Of a stretch of DNA of 64,000 bases, positions 7,758 to 16,704 are shown one piece after another. The first letter of the stretch is position 1. The number at the start of each line of letters is the position of its first letter. The notes under the pieces are model-generated. The model was not told the origin of the DNA. It did no database searches and saw only the letters and a program-made list of their open reading frames with translations. Source of the DNA: Herbaspirillum sp. WKF16 (lineage in GTDB: Bacteria > Pseudomonadota > Gammaproteobacteria > Burkholderiales > Burkholderiaceae_D); contig NZ_CP118632.1 of assembly GCF_028993615.1 (NCBI RefSeq), forward strand, positions 2,480,001-2,544,000. The letters run 5' to 3'. A program made the translations under genes and the position numbers.

Positions 7758-8252
7758 ATGTACGCTGGGACATACATCATTATTGTGCGACACGATGCAG
7801 ACGCATCAGTTATAGGGCGCTGGTACTGCCTTGGTGCAGAAATCGCAGCTGACAAGAAGTCTGGAACGTGCAAGATAACTGAGTTTGATCCGACGAATGA
7901 TCAGGGCGACAACACCTGGCTGGTTGCCCCTGTGCCAGGAGGTGACAATTTCTCCGGACTGTTCTTACAGCATCAGAAAACTAATTTGGTGGCCCACTTT
8001 GGCGATGACGCGGGAATTAAATTAACAGTATTCCAAGCAGCGCATGTGGAGTATCTGATGGGATTGAATCACGTGGGCAATGGATGGGTTACGATTAATA
8101 ACCATTCCAATGACAGAGTCATGTATGCCGAGGATCCTGCGGCGGGGAATTTACTTCTCGGACAGCCGGTAAAGCCGTCAAAGTGGCAGTCGAAAGAACA
8201 TCAGGAGTGGCGTTTTATTAACACGGCGTTGTTTACCGGAACGCCATTATGA
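7758..8252 (+). CDS. Beta-trefoil-like protein, possible protease inhibitor or lectin
   Basis: 164 residues, no signal peptide, low GC. The ATG at 7758 follows a GAGGGG ribosome site. Repeating beta-strand blocks with aromatic anchors (NTWLVAP, GNGWVTINNH, HQEWRFI) suggest a beta-trefoil; HQEW matches the QxW motif of ricin-B-type domains. The start MYAGTYIIIVR recalls fungal beta-trefoil trypsin inhibitors, a resemblance judged by eye. Its stop overlaps the start of the trypsin-like protease gene by ATGA, so the two are translationally coupled. A cytoplasmic inhibitor paired with an exported protease is an attractive reading; a carbohydrate-binding partner is the alternative. Fold and function are inferred, not established. 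Confidence 0.62.
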   Translation: MYAGTYIIIVRHDADASVIGRWYCLGAEIAADKKSGTCKITEFDPTNDQGDNTWLVAPVPGGDNFSGLFLQHQKTNLVAHFGDDAGIKLTVFQAAHVEYLMGLNHVGNGWVTINNHSNDRVMYAEDPAAGNLLLGQPVKPSKWQSKEHQEWRFINTALFTGTPL

Positions 8253-9052
8253 GCAATCGGCATCCAGGTCGTTTGAAGAGTTTGAGTACGATCTGCATGA
8301 GCAGAACGGCCGCAGCATTTTTACCTATGGCTCTCATCTGCTCGCCCCATTCAGCTGCACAAGACAGTCCGGCAATGAAACCTAATTTGGGAATCATTGG
8401 CGGTAAGCCGGTAATGAAGGGGGAGTATTCCTTTGTTGTCGCGCTTCGCGATACGAGAGATAAAAGGGTATTTTGTACCGGACAGATCGTCGGTGATTAT
8501 TGGGTGCTAACCGCAAAGCACTGTCTTGACGGAACAATAAGACCGAAAGATGCGCCCTTCGTAGTTAGAACCGGCCGCAATATGACGGAGGGGAAGGATT
8601 TTTCCAGCAATCAGGTTTTTTTCAACACAGACAAGCTAGATGTGGCCCTCATCAAATTGAATGAGAAAATCACTTCGAATTCGGTAGTTAGCATTCCGCT
8701 GCGCCAGGGATATCCGCCAGCTCCAGGAACGCGATTTACGGCCGTCGGCTGGGGGCTTGTGCGGTCAACCGATATCCGCGGCGCGAATGACCTTCAGAAA
8801 CTAGACGATTTGACACTGGATCGCTGTGAGCAGCAGGCCCATATTTGCGGAATATTTCCAGAAAACGGAGCAAAAAGAACAGCTAAGGGGGATAGTGGCG
8901 GGCCGGCCGTGTATGAACAGTATGAACAATATGGAAGCCTGGTATCTCTTGGTGTTCTAGTTGGCGTTCTCCCCTCCACCCCAAACAAAGTTGACTATGT
9001 CCGTGCAGACGGATTCAATCAATGGCTAAAAGAAACCATGCGCAAAAAATAA
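8249..9052 (+). CDS. Secreted trypsin-like serine protease (S1 family)
   Basis: 267 residues. An N-terminal hydrophobic stretch (TAAAFLPMALICSPHSAAQ, near residues 20-38) looks like a signal peptide. The S1 landmarks follow: IIGG activation site near residue 49, LTAKHC with catalytic His91, DVALIKL with Asp131, and GDSGGP with Ser216. The usual TAAHC is TAKHC here. A cysteine precedes the His loop (CTGQIVGDYWVL), as in chymotrypsin folds. IIGG is not preceded by an Arg or Lys (it reads KPNLGIIGG), so activation may not follow classical trypsin-type cleavage. The gene overlaps the preceding beta-trefoil gene by four bases and shares its low GC, suggesting the pair was acquired together. Confidence 0.88.
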   Translation: MSNRHPGRLKSLSTICMSRTAAAFLPMALICSPHSAAQDSPAMKPNLGIIGGKPVMKGEYSFVVALRDTRDKRVFCTGQIVGDYWVLTAKHCLDGTIRPKDAPFVVRTGRNMTEGKDFSSNQVFFNTDKLDVALIKLNEKITSNSVVSIPLRQGYPPAPGTRFTAVGWGLVRSTDIRGANDLQKLDDLTLDRCEQQAHICGIFPENGAKRTAKGDSGGPAVYEQYEQYGSLVSLGVLVGVLPSTPNKVDYVRADGFNQWLKETMRKK

Positions 9053-9143
9053 CATTTGGTCGCCGGCGCCTCACCGGACTTTGCTCCCCACAGAGTCTCG
9101 CCTGATCAAGCCCTCCCCCAGATCATCGTTCACGCCCCTGTTA

Positions 9144-9782
9144 TCACCCGCCGCCCATCATCAGGTTTTCCAGGGCGAATTTGATCAATTCGGTCCGGCC
9201 CTCGATATTCAGCTTGCGCTTGATGTTCAGGCAATGGGTCTCGACGGTGCGCACGCTCAGGTCCAGCGTATCGGCGATGCTCTTGTTCGATGCGCCTCTG
9301 GCGATCTGCTCCAGCACCTGGCGTTCGCGCGCGGTCAGCGATTCTTCCTTGATCCGCGGCTGCGCGATGATGGGCATCAGCGCGGCGCTGTAGTAGATGC
9401 CGCCGTTGAGCACCGCCTCGATGGCGCGCACGATGTCGCTGCCCGGCGCGTCCTTCAGCACGTAGCCCCGGGCGCCGGCGCGGATCGATTGCAGGACGTA
9501 TTCGGCCTTGTTGTGCATGCTGAGGATCAGAACCGCAATGCCGGGGAAGTCGGCCTGGAATTTTCCGGTGAGTTCGATGCCGCTTACGCCGTTGAGGTTG
9601 ATGTCCATCAGCACCAGGTCGATCGGCTGGCGCACGGCGTGCTGCAGGGCCTCGGCCGCATTGCCGGCCTCGGCGGCGACGCGCACCCCGGACATGCTCT
9701 CCAGGCGCGCGCGCAAGCCATCCCTGATCATCGGATGGTCGTCGACGATCATGATGTTTTTGGTTGCCGTTCCCTCAAGCAT
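9144..9782 (-). CDS. NarL/FixJ-type response regulator
   Basis: 212 residues. The receiver domain (about 8-125) has acidic Asp14/Asp15 and the phospho-acceptor Asp60 (LVLMDIN), with the conserved Lys in YVLKDAP. A LuxR-type helix-turn-helix follows (SLTARERQVLEQIARGASNKSIA, near 150-205). Its start overlaps the end of the histidine kinase gene by eight bases, so the two are a cognate pair translated together. The pair is divergent from the DUF3311-MctP operon, whose upstream region carries LuxR-type direct repeats, so monocarboxylate uptake is the likely target. Confidence 0.92.
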   Translation of the reverse strand: MLEGTATKNIMIVDDHPMIRDGLRARLESMSGVRVAAEAGNAAEALQHAVRQPIDLVLMDINLNGVSGIELTGKFQADFPGIAVLILSMHNKAEYVLQSIRAGARGYVLKDAPGSDIVRAIEAVLNGGIYYSAALMPIIAQPRIKEESLTARERQVLEQIARGASNKSIADTLDLSVRTVETHCLNIKRKLNIEGRTELIKFALENLMMGGG

Positions 9783-11145
9783 GCGATATCTCCTTTGCCG
9801 ACAGCGAAACCCGCGCGGTTACCGTCGTTCCGTCCGGGCCGGATGACAGGGAAAAGCTGCCGCCGACGGCGCCCAGCCGCTCGGCCATGTTGCGCAAGCC
9901 TATCCCTTGCTTGGGATGCTTGGCGATCTGTCCGGTGTCGAAGCCGGCGCCATTGTCGCGGATCACCAGCACCAGCCAGCCATGCTCCTGGGCCAGCTCA
10001 AGCGATACCGCGGTGGCTTGCGCGTGGCGCCAGGTGTTGTTCAAGGCCTCCTGTGCCACCCTGAACATGACGGTGTTGATCATGGCGGACGATGGATTTT
10101 CCGGTGTCCTGCAGCTGAAATCGACCTGCATTTTGCCATGCGCGCCCCATTCGTCGCACAGGAACTGCAGCGCGCTGCCCAGGCCCAGGTCGTCGAGGAT
10201 GGCCGGCCGCAGGTCATGCGAGATATGCCGGATCTCGCCCAGCAGGCGGTTCATCTGCTGCACGGTATGCTCGAACGCCTGGCGCGCGGCCTCGGCCTGC
10301 TGCGGCGCTTCCAGGCGGATGATGGCGGCCTCGGTCTGCAGTTTGATGGACACCAGGTGCTGGCTGATGCCGTCGTGCAGGTCGCGCGCCACGCGCGCCC
10401 GCTCTTCCTCCTGCGATAGCACGACGCGCTGGGCCAGTTCCCGCAGCTTGACGTCGGCCACGCGCTGTTCGCTGAGATTGAACAGCAGGCCGAGACTGGC
10501 GACGGCCGCCACGGCGAGCAGCGCGATGATGCCGATCATGCGCATGGTGTCGCGATTGTGTCCGGAAACCTGCTCGTCGATCTTGGCCAGTGCGGCGTCC
10601 ACGTCGTCGAGATAGATGCCGGTGCCCATGATCCAGCCCCACTTGGGCAGTGCGATCACATAGGCCAGCTTCGGCGCAACCGTGCTGCTGGATGGCTTGC
10701 TCCACAGGTAGCGCTCGTACCCGCCGCCGTTGCGGGCGCGGTCGATGAGGATCCGGATGGTCTTGGTGCCGTCCACGTTCTCCCAATCCCACATGTTTTT
10801 CCCGAGCAGCTCGGGCTGGCGCGGATGCACCAGCGTATTGGCATCGAAATCGTAGGCGAAGAAATAGCCGTCGTCGCCGTAATCGAGCTGCGCCAGGATC
10901 TTCAGGGCTTCGCGCTTGGCGTTCTCGGTGTCGGCGCGTGCGTAGAGGTGCGCGATGGAATGCTCGGCCAGGTCGACGTAGTGGCGCAGCTCCGCATCCT
11001 TGCTGCTCTTGTAGGCCTGCTCGATGGACTGGCGCTGCTGTTCGCCGAGCTGGATGGTCTGGTGCCAGACGACGACGGCGATCACGGCGAACGAGATCAG
11101 CAGCGGCGTGGCGGCATAGAAAATGATCTTGTGTCTTAGTTTCAT
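9775..11145 (-). CDS. Cache-domain sensor histidine kinase, HisKA_3 type
   Basis: 456 residues from the ATG at 11145, preferred over the upstream frame because GAGGAG precedes it and the first membrane helix then begins at once (KLRHKIIFYAATPLLISFAV). A periplasmic Cache domain (about 30-190) contains DYGDDGYFFAYDF and the WGWIMGTGIY strand typical of small-ligand sensors. A second helix (IGIIALLAVAAVASLGLLF) leads to the HisKA_3 phospho-His motif ARDLHDGISQHL and an ATPase domain with NTWRHAQA, DNGAGFD and GIGLRNMAERL. Cache domains of this type often bind short carboxylates, which fits the divergent monocarboxylate transporter. Partner of the regulator at 9144-9782. Confidence 0.92.
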   Translation of the reverse strand: MKLRHKIIFYAATPLLISFAVIAVVVWHQTIQLGEQQRQSIEQAYKSSKDAELRHYVDLAEHSIAHLYARADTENAKREALKILAQLDYGDDGYFFAYDFDANTLVHPRQPELLGKNMWDWENVDGTKTIRILIDRARNGGGYERYLWSKPSSSTVAPKLAYVIALPKWGWIMGTGIYLDDVDAALAKIDEQVSGHNRDTMRMIGIIALLAVAAVASLGLLFNLSEQRVADVKLRELAQRVVLSQEEERARVARDLHDGISQHLVSIKLQTEAAIIRLEAPQQAEAARQAFEHTVQQMNRLLGEIRHISHDLRPAILDDLGLGSALQFLCDEWGAHGKMQVDFSCRTPENPSSAMINTVMFRVAQEALNNTWRHAQATAVSLELAQEHGWLVLVIRDNGAGFDTGQIAKHPKQGIGLRNMAERLGAVGGSFSLSSGPDGTTVTARVSLSAKEISHA

Positions 11146-11257
11146 TGCAGCAATATCTCCTCGGGCGGACAAGTCGCTGCGCCCTCTCCCGACGCGCGTC
11201 CCCACGCATTGTCCCGTTAGTTTGCCCGCGATTTTATGCCGGATCGCGCACGGCCAT

Positions 11258-11276
11258 CTACGTGTTCCTACGTAGG
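11258..11276. promoter_or_regulatory. Candidate response-regulator binding site before DUF3311-mctP
   Basis: CTACGT occurs twice, ten bases apart (11258-11263 and 11268-11273), and the second copy lies in a perfect 10-bp palindrome CCTACGTAGG (11267-11276). One-helical-turn spacing is usual for NarL/LuxR-type regulators. It lies in the 323-base region between the kinase gene and the transporter operon, which holds no gene. Confidence 0.5.
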
Positions 11277-11468
11277 CGCGCTAAGTGATCCCCCGCTTGT
11301 CCGGCAGCGTGGAGTTGCGAATACTACGGCACATAAAAAAATGCCCAAGAAACGATATGGACCGCAATTGTTTATATCCGGAGACATCCCCGCAAAACCC
11401 GTCGCACGCCATGTCGCGGATGTACTCCAGGCCACCTATCCATTTTTCATAACGACATAGGAGATCTG

Positions 11469-11690
11469 ATGTCCACCGACATTTCGTCCGGAAAAGGGGA
11501 GCGGAGCTATCTGAAAGCCCTGCTGCTGCTGCCCTTCATTGCCTTGCTCTGGGTCCCGTTCTACAACACCGAAACGCCCGAGCTGCTCGGTTTCCCCTTC
11601 TTCTACTGGTACCAGCTGCTGTGGGTGCCGCTGACCTCCCTGATCATCTGGATCGTCTACCGCGACGGCCTGAAGAAAGGAGTCGAGTAA
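11469..11690 (+). CDS. DUF3311 small membrane protein, accessory to the MctP symporter
   Basis: 73 residues with two membrane helices (about 18-32 and 46-62: YQLLWVPLTSLIIWIVYRDG). This is the DUF3311 family, found almost always directly before sodium:solute symporters of the MctP/YhjB type. The ATG follows AGGAG in ATAGGAGATCTG. Its stop abuts the mctP start with no gap, indicating coupled translation. It is probably a small subunit or assembly factor for the transporter; the molecular role is not known. Confidence 0.88.
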   Translation: MSTDISSGKGERSYLKALLLLPFIALLWVPFYNTETPELLGFPFFYWYQLLWVPLTSLIIWIVYRDGLKKGVE

Positions 11691-13187
11691 ATGGAGACCA
11701 ACAACATTCACTGGTCGGCCCTCTGGGTCTTCATCTTCTTCTTCGCGCTGGTCACCATCATGGGCTTCTGGGCCTCCAAATGGATGGCCGGCCCCAAGAA
11801 CAAGGGCGCCCACCTCGATGAATGGGGCCTGGGCGGCCGCAACTTCGGCACCTGGATCACCTGGTTCCTGGTCGGCGGCGACTTCTACACCGCCTATACC
11901 GTCATCGCGGTGCCGGCGCTGGTCTATGCGGTCGGCGCCTATGGCTTCTTCGCCCTGCCCTACACCATCCTGGTCTACCCGATCGTGTTCGTGATCATGC
12001 CCAAGCTGTGGCATGCCGCGCACAAGGCCGGCCACGTGACCGCCGCCGACGTCGTCTGGGGCCGCTACAAGTCGCGTCCGCTGGAGTTCGCCATCGCGCT
12101 GACCGGCGTGGTCGCGACCATGCCCTACATCGCCCTGCAGCTGATCGGCATGGAAGTGGTGATCAAGGCGCTGGGCCTGACCGGCGAACTGCCGTTGCTG
12201 GCCGCCTTCGTGATCCTGGCCTTGTACACCTACTCGGCCGGCCTGCGCGCTCCCGCGCTGATCGCCTTCGTCAAGGACATCATGATCTACATCGTGGTGC
12301 TGGTGGCGGTGATCGTGGTGCCGGCCAAGCTGGGCGGCTACGGCGCGGTGTTCAGCTCGGCGCGCGACGCCTTTGCCCTCAAGGGCGGCGCCACCGGCCT
12401 GACCCTGAAGCCGACGCAGTTCCTGCCGTTCGCGACCCTGGCGCTGGGCTCGGCCATGGCGGCCTTCATGTACCCGCACACCCTGACCGGCATCTTCGCC
12501 GCCAAGGATGCCAACACGATCCGCAAGAACGCCGTGTTCCTGCCGGCCTATACCGTGCTGCTGGGACTGATCGCGCTCTTGGGCTACATGGCCTATGCCG
12601 CTGGCATCAAGGTGCAGACCAACAACGACGTGGTGCCGGCGCTGTTCAACGGCCTGTTCCCGGGCTGGTTCGCAGGCTTCGCCTTCGCCGCGATCGCCAT
12701 CGGCGCGCTGGTGCCGGCGGCGGTGATGTCGATCGGCGCCTCCAACCTGTTCACCCGCAACTTCTGGAAGCCTTACATCAACCCCGGCATCAATGCCGAG
12801 GGTGAAGCCAAGGTCGCCAAGATCGTCTCGCTGGTGGTCAAGTTCGGCGCGCTGGTGTTCATCCTGTTCCTGCCGACCAAGTTCGCGCTGGACCTGCAGC
12901 TCCTGGGCGGCGTGTGGATCCTGCAGACCTTCCCGGCGCTGGTGTTCGGCCTGTTCGTCGGCTGGTTCGGCGCGCGCGCCCTGCTGTGCGGCTGGGCCGT
13001 GGGCATCGTCGGCGGCAGCTGGATGGCCTTCGCCGACGGCATCAAGCCGGTGCACACCTTCGTGGTGGGCGGCGACTCCTACACCATGTACACCGGCCTG
13101 ATCGCGCTGGCCATGAACATCGTGGTGGCGGTCATTGCCAACCTGGCGCTGGGCAAAGGCTCGCAGCCTGCGCTGAAGCAGTCGTAA
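11691..13187 (+). CDS. mctP: Monocarboxylate sodium:solute symporter
   Basis: 498 residues, about 13 hydrophobic helices, SSS family. Landmarks include the N-terminal EWGLGGRNFGTWITWFLVG helix entry, GWFAGFAFAAIAIGALVPAAVMSIGA in the middle and the AAFMYPHTLTGIFAAKD loop. MctP proteins take up lactate, pyruvate, propionate or acetate and some amino acids with sodium or protons. The gene is joined to the DUF3311 partner, is divergent from a Cache histidine kinase/NarL-type regulator pair that probably controls it, and ends at a strong terminator. The substrate within the monocarboxylate group is inferred from family and context. Confidence 0.9.
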   Translation: METNNIHWSALWVFIFFFALVTIMGFWASKWMAGPKNKGAHLDEWGLGGRNFGTWITWFLVGGDFYTAYTVIAVPALVYAVGAYGFFALPYTILVYPIVFVIMPKLWHAAHKAGHVTAADVVWGRYKSRPLEFAIALTGVVATMPYIALQLIGMEVVIKALGLTGELPLLAAFVILALYTYSAGLRAPALIAFVKDIMIYIVVLVAVIVVPAKLGGYGAVFSSARDAFALKGGATGLTLKPTQFLPFATLALGSAMAAFMYPHTLTGIFAAKDANTIRKNAVFLPAYTVLLGLIALLGYMAYAAGIKVQTNNDVVPALFNGLFPGWFAGFAFAAIAIGALVPAAVMSIGASNLFTRNFWKPYINPGINAEGEAKVAKIVSLVVKFGALVFILFLPTKFALDLQLLGGVWILQTFPALVFGLFVGWFGARALLCGWAVGIVGGSWMAFADGIKPVHTFVVGGDSYTMYTGLIALAMNIVVAVIANLALGKGSQPALKQS

Positions 13188-13203
13188 GTCTCCGGAGCCT
13201 TGC

Positions 13204-13244
13204 AAAAAGCCGTGCCCGCCATCACGCGGGGCACGGCTTTTTTT
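13204..13244 (+). terminator. Terminator after mctP
   Basis: Perfect 14-bp stem AAAAAGCCGTGCCC (13204-13217) / GGGCACGGCTTTTT (13229-13242), continuing into more T. The following 200 bases before chrA hold no convincing gene. Confidence 0.93.
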
Positions 13245-13446
13245 CATCATGAACGCGTCTGCGGCCCAGAACGTTGCGCGTCCGGGCGCCAGCAACATCT
13301 GCGCTTGCAGGTGCATTGAGCGGTTCGCGTCCAAGGCGGGCCAAGACCTTGCGCAATCCCGCGCCCACCCGGGAGGCGAGCTCAGGCCGCCAAGAGCGAC
13401 CCTCAATGTCTTTGCCCGGACTTTGCTGTAGAGTCCTGTCGGCGCA

Positions 13447-14703
13447 ATGCCAATCATCAGCCGAAGTCGCCAAATGTCAGCCGCCGAGAACAACTCTTCG
13501 TTCCATCTTCCGTCCGAGAGGGAAAGCCTGTGGGCGCTCTTTCTCATCTTCCTTCGCCTGGGCCTGACTTCGTTCGGCGGCCCCGTGGCTCATCTGGGGT
13601 ACTTTCGAGAAGAGTTCGTTTCGCGCCGCCAATGGCTTTCTGAAAGAAGCTTCACCGACTTGGTCGGATTATGCCAGTTCCTGCCGGGACCGGCCAGTAG
13701 CCAGGTGGGAATGGCGATCGGAATGCTCAGAGGAGGCTATTCTGGCGCGCTCGTGTCTTGGGCGGGCTTCACCCTGCCGTCGGCCACTGCGCTGATTCTG
13801 TTCGCGGCAGGTATTTCGCTGCATGAAGACACGCTGTCGCCAGCAAGCTTGCATGGATTGAAGGTCGTGGCCGTCGCGGTGGTGGCTCAAGCGGTATGGG
13901 GGATGGGGCGAGCTATCTGCATCGATGTTTCCCGCATCGTAATCATGGTGGTTGCCGCCTGCGCGTGCCTGGCATTCCCTGGCGGCCTGTCCCAGATCGC
14001 AATCATCCTCCTGGCCGCCATTGCGGGACTGGTTTTGTGCGGCGGCGCGCCACAGCGGCAGGCTGATGCACTTCCTATCGCCGCAAGCTCCAGGTCGGGA
14101 TTAATCTGGTTGGCCATCTTTTTGCTGCTGCTCATCGGCTTACCGATCGTTTCCCGCTTCGCGGACTCACAGGCACTGAGCAACTTCGACGCTTTCTTCC
14201 GGGTCGGCTCTCTTGTGTTCGGCGGCGGGCATGTTGTATTGCCGCTTTTGCAAGCGGAGGTAGTGCCGAATGGTTTGGTCGGCAACGATACCTTTCTCGC
14301 CGGTTACGGCATCACCCAGGCAATGCCGGGGCCGCTGTTCACCTTCACCGCCTTTCTAGGCGCATCCATGACGGTAGGTCCGACAGGCTTGGGTGGGGGG
14401 CTGCTGTGTTTGTTTGCTATTTTCTTGCCTTCATTCTTGCTGGTGGCCGGAACGATCCCATTTTGGAATGCACTGCGACGCAATGCCGGAGCGCAGGCCT
14501 CTCTGGGCGGGGTCAACTCAGCAGTGGTGGGTATGCTGCTGGCAGCGCTATATGATCCGGTATGGATTGGCGCTATACATCATCCGTCCGATTTTGCGCT
14601 GGCGCTAACGGCGTTTGTCGCTCTCTCGTTTGGAAAGGCGCCCCCGTGGCTTGTGGTGATGATCAGCGCCATTGCAGGTCCCCTGATTGAAAAGCTTGCC
14701 TGA
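13447..14703 (+). CDS. chrA: Chromate transporter, CHR family, two-domain form
   Basis: 418 residues with about ten hydrophobic helices. Both homologous halves show family signatures: LTSFGGPVAHLGYFREEFVSRRQWL and QFLPGPASSQVGMAIG in the first, VGSLVFGGGHVVLPLLQAEVV and GITQAMPGPLFTFTAFLGA in the second. ChrA exports chromate from the cytoplasm, driven by the proton gradient. The start is uncertain: ATGs at 13447 and 13474 both lack a clear ribosome site. No chrB regulator lies next to it, so control is not evident. The gene is complete and stands alone. Confidence 0.92.
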   Translation: MPIISRSRQMSAAENNSSFHLPSERESLWALFLIFLRLGLTSFGGPVAHLGYFREEFVSRRQWLSERSFTDLVGLCQFLPGPASSQVGMAIGMLRGGYSGALVSWAGFTLPSATALILFAAGISLHEDTLSPASLHGLKVVAVAVVAQAVWGMGRAICIDVSRIVIMVVAACACLAFPGGLSQIAIILLAAIAGLVLCGGAPQRQADALPIAASSRSGLIWLAIFLLLLIGLPIVSRFADSQALSNFDAFFRVGSLVFGGGHVVLPLLQAEVVPNGLVGNDTFLAGYGITQAMPGPLFTFTAFLGASMTVGPTGLGGGLLCLFAIFLPSFLLVAGTIPFWNALRRNAGAQASLGGVNSAVVGMLLAALYDPVWIGAIHHPSDFALALTAFVALSFGKAPPWLVVMISAIAGPLIEKLA

Positions 14704-14920
14704 TTTCAGTGTGCGCGGTCGGTGATCGCGTCCCGCTTCCGAGGCGCCGGACCAAGGCATCGACCTCGGCCTGTCCATCTTCTTCAAGCCGCCCCCTCAA
14801 AAGCTCATGTAACGCCTCCTTACACGGAGAAAGGTGGATTCCCTACTCCCCAATGGTTTTTTCTGCCGCATGCTGGCCGCACTCATCAATCCATGAGCCA
14901 GCGAATCACCGGAGAGCCCC

Positions 14921-16081
14921 ATGCGCGCCTTGACCTACCATTCTGCCCACGACGTCCGTGTCGATAATGTGCCCGATCCGATCATCCAGGAACCGGACGA
15001 CATCATCCTGAAGGTCACGGCCACGGCGATCTGCGGCTCCGACCTGCACCTCTACCGCGGCAAGATGCCCGGCATGAAATCGGGCGATATCCTCGGCCAT
15101 GAATTCATGGGAATCGTCGTCGAAGCGGGGCCGGAAGTCAGGACGCTCCAGAAAGGCGACCGTGTCGTCGTGCCCTTTGTCATTGCATGCGGGAAGTGCT
15201 TCTTCTGCGATATGAGTCTCTATTCCGCCTGTGAGACGACCAACCCGGATCGCGGGAGCATCATGAATCGCAAAGGCATTCGCTCCGGGGCCGCCCTCTT
15301 CGGATTTAGCCACCTGTACGGCGGTGTGCCCGGCGGGCAAGCCGAATATGTCCGCGTGCCCAAGGCAAACGTCGGTCCGATCAAGATCCCGTCGAACCTG
15401 GCGGATGAGCAAGTGCTCTTTCTCAGCGACATCCTGCCCACGGGATACCAGGCGGTCGTCAATGCCAATGTGGGGCCGGGAAGCAACGTCGCCATCTTCG
15501 GCGCCGGCCCGGTCGGCCAGATGGCGGCGGCGAGTGCGCGCATGCTGGGCGCCGAACAAATTTTCATGGTGGATCACCACGACTACCGGCTGCAATTTGC
15601 CGTCGCCCAGTACGGCGTCATTCCCATCAACTTCGATGAGGTCGATCCGGGGGAATTTATCGTCGCGAACACCTCGAACCGCGGCGTCGATGCGGTGATC
15701 GACGCGGTCGGTTTCGAGGCCAAGGGCAGCGCCATCGAAACGGCGCTGACTGCGGTCAAGCTCGAAGGCAGCAGCGGCGAGGCGATCCGTCAGTGCATCT
15801 CGGCGGTGCGGCGCGGCGGCGTGATCAGCGCGCCGGGCGTCTACGCGGGATTCATCCATGGGTTCCTGTTCGGCGATATTTTCGAAAAGGGCGTGTCGGT
15901 TCGCGCCGGCCAGACCCACGTCCAACATCACATGCCGGAACTGCTCAGGTGCATCGAAGAAGGCAAGATCAAGCCTGAGGCCATCATTACCCATCGCCTG
16001 CCCTTGGCGGAGGCGCAGCGCGGCTACCACATCTTCGACGAGAAGGAAGAAGACTGTCGCAAGGTGATCCTGACGCCGTAG
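14921..16081 (+). CDS. Zinc-dependent alcohol dehydrogenase, formaldehyde-dehydrogenase-like subgroup
   Basis: 386 residues; GGAGAG precedes the ATG. Medium-chain dehydrogenase with catalytic zinc ligands Cys38 ([13 protein letters not shown]), His60 (ILGHEFMG) and an Asp in [12 protein letters not shown]. The structural zinc loop [15 protein letters not shown] is complete, and the NAD-binding fingerprint is [14 protein letters not shown]. The subgroup resembles glutathione-independent formaldehyde dehydrogenases and threonine-dehydrogenase-like enzymes; the substrate is not known. A paralogue about 8.8 kb downstream (23707-24912) shares the same layout but has lost two catalytic zinc ligands. 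A terminator follows, so it is a single-gene transcript. Confidence 0.9.
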   Translation: MRALTYHSAHDVRVDNVPDPIIQEPDDIILKVTATAICGSDLHLYRGKMPGMKSGDILGHEFMGIVVEAGPEVRTLQKGDRVVVPFVIACGKCFFCDMSLYSACETTNPDRGSIMNRKGIRSGAALFGFSHLYGGVPGGQAEYVRVPKANVGPIKIPSNLADEQVLFLSDILPTGYQAVVNANVGPGSNVAIFGAGPVGQMAAASARMLGAEQIFMVDHHDYRLQFAVAQYGVIPINFDEVDPGEFIVANTSNRGVDAVIDAVGFEAKGSAIETALTAVKLEGSSGEAIRQCISAVRRGGVISAPGVYAGFIHGFLFGDIFEKGVSVRAGQTHVQHHMPELLRCIEEGKIKPEAIITHRLPLAEAQRGYHIFDEKEEDCRKVILTP

Positions 16082-16102
16082 TTCGCCAATGAAGAGCTTC
16101 CC

Positions 16103-16131
16103 GCCCGCTGCCCATGAGCGGGCTTTTTTTT
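16103..16131 (+). terminator. Terminator after the zinc-dependent dehydrogenase
   Basis: Stem GCCCGCT (16103-16109) / AGCGGGC (16117-16123) followed by eight T (16124-16131). Confidence 0.9.
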
Positions 16132-16216
16132 GGCCGCAACCCTGATGGGATGAGCCGTTGCGCCGTTCGGCAAAAAATTTACCCTTCTTTCAAATTAAAG
16201 GCGCATACTCCATGAA

Positions 16217-16244
16217 CCATCCATGCACCATCCATATGGATGGT
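16217..16244. promoter_or_regulatory. Palindromic operator with extra half-site before the RHH regulator
   Basis: A perfect 18-bp palindrome ACCATCCATATGGATGGT (16227-16244) is preceded by another direct copy of CCATCCAT (16217-16224). It lies 25 bases before the ATG of a ribbon-helix-helix protein. Such proteins bind short repeated half-sites as dimers of dimers, so this is very probably its own operator. Confidence 0.75.
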
Positions 16245-16268
16245 AATAAATCTACATCGAGGGAATAA

Positions 16269-16682
16269 ATGTCAGTCACTGAACTCAGGCCGCGCGTTGG
16301 CGATAGTGAAAAAATCACAATCAATCTCGGGGTCGTCGATCTTGGACAAATCGACTTGTTGGTTCAGGAAGGGTTTTATTCCAACCGCACCGACCTCATC
16401 CGCACGGCCATCCGCAACCAGCTGGGCGTGCATGCCGATGTGGTCAAGCAGACCGTCGTTCGCAAAAGCCTCGTCCTTGGACTGCAAACCTATACCCGTC
16501 AGCAGTTGGAGTCGTTCCGGGCCGCGGGCGAAAAGTTGCAGATTCAGGTGGTGGGGCTGGCCACGATCGCCGCCGACGTCTCGCCGGAATTGGCGGCGGC
16601 GGTGGTCGAATCGGTCACGGTGCTCGGTGCCTTCCATGCCAGCAACGCGGTGAAAGCCGCGCTAGCCGGCAGGATCCAATAG
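16269..16682 (+). CDS. Ribbon-helix-helix (CopG-type) transcriptional regulator
   Basis: 137 residues. The RHH DNA-binding fold lies at about 15-50: KITINLGVVDLGQIDLLVQ, then YSNRTDLIRTAIRNQL, with the strand-helix-helix pattern and the conserved 'SNRTDLIR' turn. The long C-terminal part (VGLATIAADVSPELAAAVVESVTVLGAF) probably mediates oligomerisation or ligand sensing. GAGGGA upstream of the ATG is a fair ribosome site. The esterase gene follows 22 bases later, so both are likely co-transcribed and repressed through the palindrome at 16227-16244. Not a toxin-antitoxin antitoxin in appearance: it is long and the neighbour is an enzyme. Confidence 0.85.
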   Translation: MSVTELRPRVGDSEKITINLGVVDLGQIDLLVQEGFYSNRTDLIRTAIRNQLGVHADVVKQTVVRKSLVLGLQTYTRQQLESFRAAGEKLQIQVVGLATIAADVSPELAAAVVESVTVLGAFHASNAVKAALAGRIQ

Positions 16683-16704
16683 CGTCACCCCTCAAAGGAA
16701 ATAC

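Noticed and set aside
7758..9052. Trypsin-like protease as part of a gasdermin-type defence system
   Set aside because: The protease carries a signal peptide and the partner is beta-trefoil-like, not a gasdermin; no defence genes are nearby.
11436..13547. 703-codon open frame on the minus strand
   Set aside because: Shadow of mctP; its translation is rich in His, Gln, Gly and Arg with no family pattern.
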